A stretch of 16,876 nucleotides of DNA. Source: an uncultured Eubacteriales bacterium (GTDB lineage Bacteria; Bacillota; Clostridia; Lachnospirales; Anaerotignaceae). The notes beneath the pieces were generated by a model that had not been told where the DNA came from, made no database searches, and saw only the letters and a list, made by a program, of their open reading frames with translations. Shown here piece after piece: positions 14,591-16,876 of this stretch (positions within the stretch are counted from its first letter, which is position 1; each line of letters opens with the position of its first letter). The position numbers and the translations under genes are program-made. Location of the stretch: assembly GCA_900548595.1 (NCBI GenBank), contig URLB01000032.1, forward strand, positions 1 through 16,876, in the 5' to 3' direction.

Positions 14591-14621
14591 ATTATATCGG
14601 TTTACGTAACGTCAAAGTCAA
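14591..14621 (-). promoter_or_regulatory. MerR-type promoter and operator (19-bp spacer)
   Basis: On the minus strand TTGACT (14616-14621), exactly 19 nt, then TATAAT (14591-14596). The over-long spacer holds the near-perfect dyad ACGT-T-ACGT with flanking TT and AA half-matches, the form recognised by MerR-family activators, which untwist such spacers. Confidence 0.8.
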
Positions 14622-14681
14622 CGGGTATTTTAATTTCTATAATTTAAATATATCGTTTTGTCATAGTAAAACTATAAACAT

Positions 14682-14717
14682 AAAAAGCAGCGAGACTTTA
14701 TTTTCTCACTGCTTTTT
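14682..14717. terminator. Orphan terminator-like hairpin
   Basis: AAAAAGCAG (14682-14690) pairs with CTGCTTTTT (14709-14717); after one mismatch GAGA (14692-14695) pairs with TCTC (14704-14707). It is bidirectional in form. No intact gene ends at it; on the minus strand it follows the recombinase relic and may have been the terminator of whatever stood there. Confidence 0.6.
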
Positions 14718-14806
14718 ACTCTTCTTGCATTAACATATTGTTATGTTCTGAAACTGCTTTTTTGTTATTTTTAGTTATTCACACTATTATCATTCCGACA
14801 AAAGTA

Positions 14807-15268
14807 TTAACTATAAAGCTTGCTGCAACGGAAGTACCACCGCCCATAACTGCCCTCGGCTTTTAACGCTTTCTGGCACCTGCCGCATTTGATTTTACCA
14901 GCTAACCAAGTATTGACCGCTTTTCGTCACGCCTGATAACTGACGTTGGCTAAAATCTTCTTTCGGCATTTCAGCCACAGTTCAGAAGAAACCAAGTCCT
15001 CACTGGGAGCCATAACCAGCGTATGCCCTTGCAGATTGTGTTTGGTGTCGCCTTTCATTCCCCGGCCACGATAGAAGTAGCACCCGTTCATTCCAGTAAA
15101 GTCGGCGGCGTCATTGATAATGACCGTCCCTTGACTTTTGAAAAACTCATAAATACCAAGGTCGGCCTTGACATAAATGGGATTGCATAAAATGTTTGCG
15201 AGTGCCGGACGGGAAAAATCCTTAATACCATGCTCCGCAAAATGCCGAACAATATCGCCATAGACAAG
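14807..15268 (-). pseudogene. Fragment of a large serine recombinase (decayed)
   Basis: The minus strand reads in one frame from about 15268 as LVYGDIVRHFAEHGIKDF, then SRPALANILCNPIYVKADL, INDAADFTGMNGCYFYRGRG, LVSSELWLKCRKKIL, NTWLAGKIKCGRCQKAL and YGRWYFRCS, ending at TAA 14807-14809. This is the recombinase domain and start of the zinc beta-ribbon (CGRC ... C) of large serine recombinases that move integrative elements in Clostridia. It is broken: no resolvase catalytic domain precedes it, an in-frame TGA lies at 14927-14929, and it stops soon after the ribbon, with the family's C-terminal coiled coil missing. Its base composition is visibly richer in G+C than the neighbouring genes, in line with foreign origin. 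There is no start codon or ribosome binding site for it. No cargo genes or flanking attachment sites are seen. Confidence 0.8.
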
Positions 15269-15305
15269 AAAAGGCGGTATAGCCCTTGAACGGGGCTATA
15301 CCGCC
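15265..15305 (-). terminator. Terminator of the EF-G-like gene
   Basis: A 13-bp perfect GC-rich stem (15273-15285 with 15293-15305), 7-nt loop, then TTTTCTT on the minus strand, 66 nt after the stop codon of the EF-G-like gene. The recombinase relic begins directly in or after the U-tract. Confidence 0.85.
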
Positions 15306-15370
15306 AAATTGAAAAATATACTTCCTTGTAACCGAAAACATTGCTGTTTACGGGACTTAATTTTTAATAT

Positions 15371-16876
15371 TTATTTAGCTCTTGCCGCAATAACCTTCTG
15401 CTGAACATCCGCAGGAGCTTCTTCATAACGTTCAAAGTTATAACTATAACTTCCTCTTCCCTGTGTCATTGAACGAAGGTCAATACTGTATTTGGATATT
15501 TCCGAAAGCGGAACTTCCGCAACAATACATTTCTTTCCTCCGTCTATTCCGTCCATACTGAGGATTCTTCCTCTTCGCTTATTAATATCGCCCATGATGT
15601 CACCCATATATTTTTCGGGAATAACTACTTCCATATGCGCTATCGGCTCAAGAATTGTAGGTTTAGCCTTTGCCGTACCGTCTTTGAATGCCAGAGACGT
15701 CGCCATCTTGAACGCCATTTCGGACGAGTCTACAGGATGATAGGAGCCGTCTACAAGGGTAGCCTTAAGACCGACAACGGGATATCCTGCAAGCACTCCT
15801 GTATTTACACATTCCTGAAGTCCTTTTTCAACAGCAGGGAAATACTGTTTAGGTACAGAACCTCCGAATATTTTTTCTTCAAATACATAAGGTTTACTCA
15901 TATCGCCCGACGGTTCAAATTCCATCCAAATATCGCCGAACTGTCCATGGCCTCCGGACTGTTTCTTATATTTTCCCTGAACCTTAACTTTTGATTTTAT
16001 TGTTTCTCTGTAGGGGATTATAACGTCAACAAGGTCAACGTCTGTTTTATATTTGTTTTTCAGCTTGCATACAAGAACGTCGAGCTGCTGATCACCTACT
16101 CCGTAAAGTATTGTCTGTTTCGTTTCCTTATTGATTTCAACTTTTATCGTAGGGTCTTCTTCTCTGAGTTTTACAAGAGCAGCCGCAATCTTATCATCGT
16201 CGCCTTTTGCCTTAGGAACAATTGCTCTTGAATAAACCGATGTAGGAAGTTCTATCTTGCTTACCTGAACGGGGTTAACGCTTGAGCAGAGCGTGTCCTG
16301 AGTAGCGGTATTCTGAAGTTTTGCAAGCGCGCCTATGTCTCCTGCTTCAAGTTCGTCAACTTCTATCTGCTCTTTTCCTCTTATTACATAAATATGAGCA
16401 ACTTTTTCCTGTGTATCTTTTTCCGGATTATAAATAACTTTATCTTTTGTAAGCTTTCCGGAAAGAACACGGAAAATATTCAAACGGCCTATGTACGGGT
16501 CTGAAATTGTTTTAAATACATAAGCTGCGAAATGGTCGCCTTCATCATTCTTTCTTATAACCATTTCACCCGTATTAAGGTCTGTACATTCAAACTCCGG
16601 TTTACATTCAACTGAAGGAGGAAGGAAATTTTTGATGGAATTCATAAGAAGCATAATACCGAGACCGTAGTTAGCCGCACCTGTGAAAAGAGGGGCTATC
16701 TTTCTCTCCTTTACACCTACGTTGAGACCTTCGTATATCTCTTCTATTGTAAGCTCTTCATCTGCAAAATATTTTTCAAGCAATTCATCAATGCTTTCTG
16801 CTGCTACTTCAATAATCATCTGACGGAGGCTTTCAACCTCATCTCTCATCTCTTCGGGGAAAGGTCCGGGTTCAAA
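15371..16876 (-). CDS. fusA: Elongation factor G-like GTPase (C-terminal part; 5' end outside window)
   Basis: The frame stays open to the window edge, where it reads FEPGPFPEEMRDEVESLRQM, so the first methionine seen (16849) is internal. About 501 residues are visible, against some 690 for the family: the end of the G domain, then domain II (ISDPYIGRLNIFRVLSG), domain III (ALVKLREEDPTIKVE and YGVGDQQLDVLV), domain IV (KQSGGHGQFGDIWMEFEP) and domain V (YMGDIMGDINKRRGRI, then the closing SMTQGRGSYSYNFERY). EF-G moves tRNA and mRNA through the ribosome using GTP. The HGQFGD variant and the FEPGPFPEE segment recall the second EF-G class (EF-G2, as in Thermotoga and many Clostridia) rather than the str-operon FusA, and no ribosomal protein genes adjoin. 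So fusA here is a family symbol; translocation versus an auxiliary role is open. The P-loop and switches are not visible. Confidence 0.92.
   Translation of the reverse strand, partial: FEPGPFPEEMRDEVESLRQMIIEVAAESIDELLEKYFADEELTIEEIYEGLNVGVKERKIAPLFTGAANYGLGIMLLMNSIKNFLPPSVECKPEFECTDLNTGEMVIRKNDEGDHFAAYVFKTISDPYIGRLNIFRVLSGKLTKDKVIYNPEKDTQEKVAHIYVIRGKEQIEVDELEAGDIGALAKLQNTATQDTLCSSVNPVQVSKIELPTSVYSRAIVPKAKGDDDKIAAALVKLREEDPTIKVEINKETKQTILYGVGDQQLDVLVCKLKNKYKTDVDLVDVIIPYRETIKSKVKVQGKYKKQSGGHGQFGDIWMEFEPSGDMSKPYVFEEKIFGGSVPKQYFPAVEKGLQECVNTGVLAGYPVVGLKATLVDGSYHPVDSSEMAFKMATSLAFKDGTAKAKPTILEPIAHMEVVIPEKYMGDIMGDINKRRGRILSMDGIDGGKKCIVAEVPLSEISKYSIDLRSMTQGRGSYSYNFERYEEAPADVQQKVIAARAK

Noticed and set aside
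14807..15268. Functional recombinase gene
   Set aside because: No catalytic N-terminal domain, an internal stop, no start signal and a truncated C-terminus.
1..16876. CRISPR array, tRNA or rRNA genes, intact insertion sequence
   Set aside because: No regularly spaced repeats, no cloverleaf-like or rRNA sequence and no transposase other than the recombinase fragment were seen on either strand.

Overview
The window looks like a core chromosomal region of a low-GC, endospore-forming member of the Bacillota, most likely class Clostridia. The evidence is AT-rich intergenic DNA, purine-rich ribosome binding sites, sigma-A style promoters, a small acid-soluble spore protein of the alpha/beta type, and a familiar Clostridia gene set. 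I cannot name the genus from sequence alone.

Layout, left to right. (1) 1-512 is the C-terminal end of an ABC-transporter substrate-binding protein (NMT1/SsuA-like), which ends at a bidirectional terminator. (2) 542-2636, minus strand, is a three-gene operon: a YqeM-like SAM methyltransferase, the redox chaperone Hsp33 (hslO) and a Nudix hydrolase, read from a near-consensus promoter at 2697-2725. (3) 2735-2938, minus, is a lone alpha/beta SASP gene. (4) 3326-6023, plus, is asd-dapA-dapB. These carry out three successive steps from aspartyl phosphate towards diaminopimelate and lysine. The operon is preceded by a leader of about 270 nt with mutually exclusive hairpins and followed by a strong terminator. 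(5) 6183-7881, minus, is an M16 zinc peptidase gene overlapping dut. (6) 8138-8899, plus, is a secreted CAP/SCP-domain protein. (7) 8963-13400, minus, is carA-carB (carbamoyl phosphate synthetase) behind an unannotated 37-codon leader peptide. (8) 13797-14564, minus, is a MerR-family regulator with a TipAS-type effector domain and a classical 19-bp-spacer promoter. (9) 14807-15268, minus, is a decayed piece of a large serine recombinase. (10) 15371-16876, minus, is the C-terminal two thirds of an elongation factor G-like GTPase.

The most notable signal is the carAB leader. A strong promoter is followed by an excellent ribosome binding site, a 37-codon ORF with three runs of 6-7 U, and then an intrinsic terminator whose 5' arm contains the leader stop codon. 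This is the architecture of the UTP-sensitive, translation-coupled attenuator known from enterobacterial pyrBI. It is unexpected here, because pyrimidine genes in Bacillota are normally controlled by PyrR, and I see no PyrR-binding consensus in this leader. Other points of interest are the asd leader, the inverted repeat over the M16-dut promoter, the MerR autoregulatory promoter and the recombinase relic. Apart from that relic I see no mobile element, and I see no CRISPR array, tRNA or rRNA gene.
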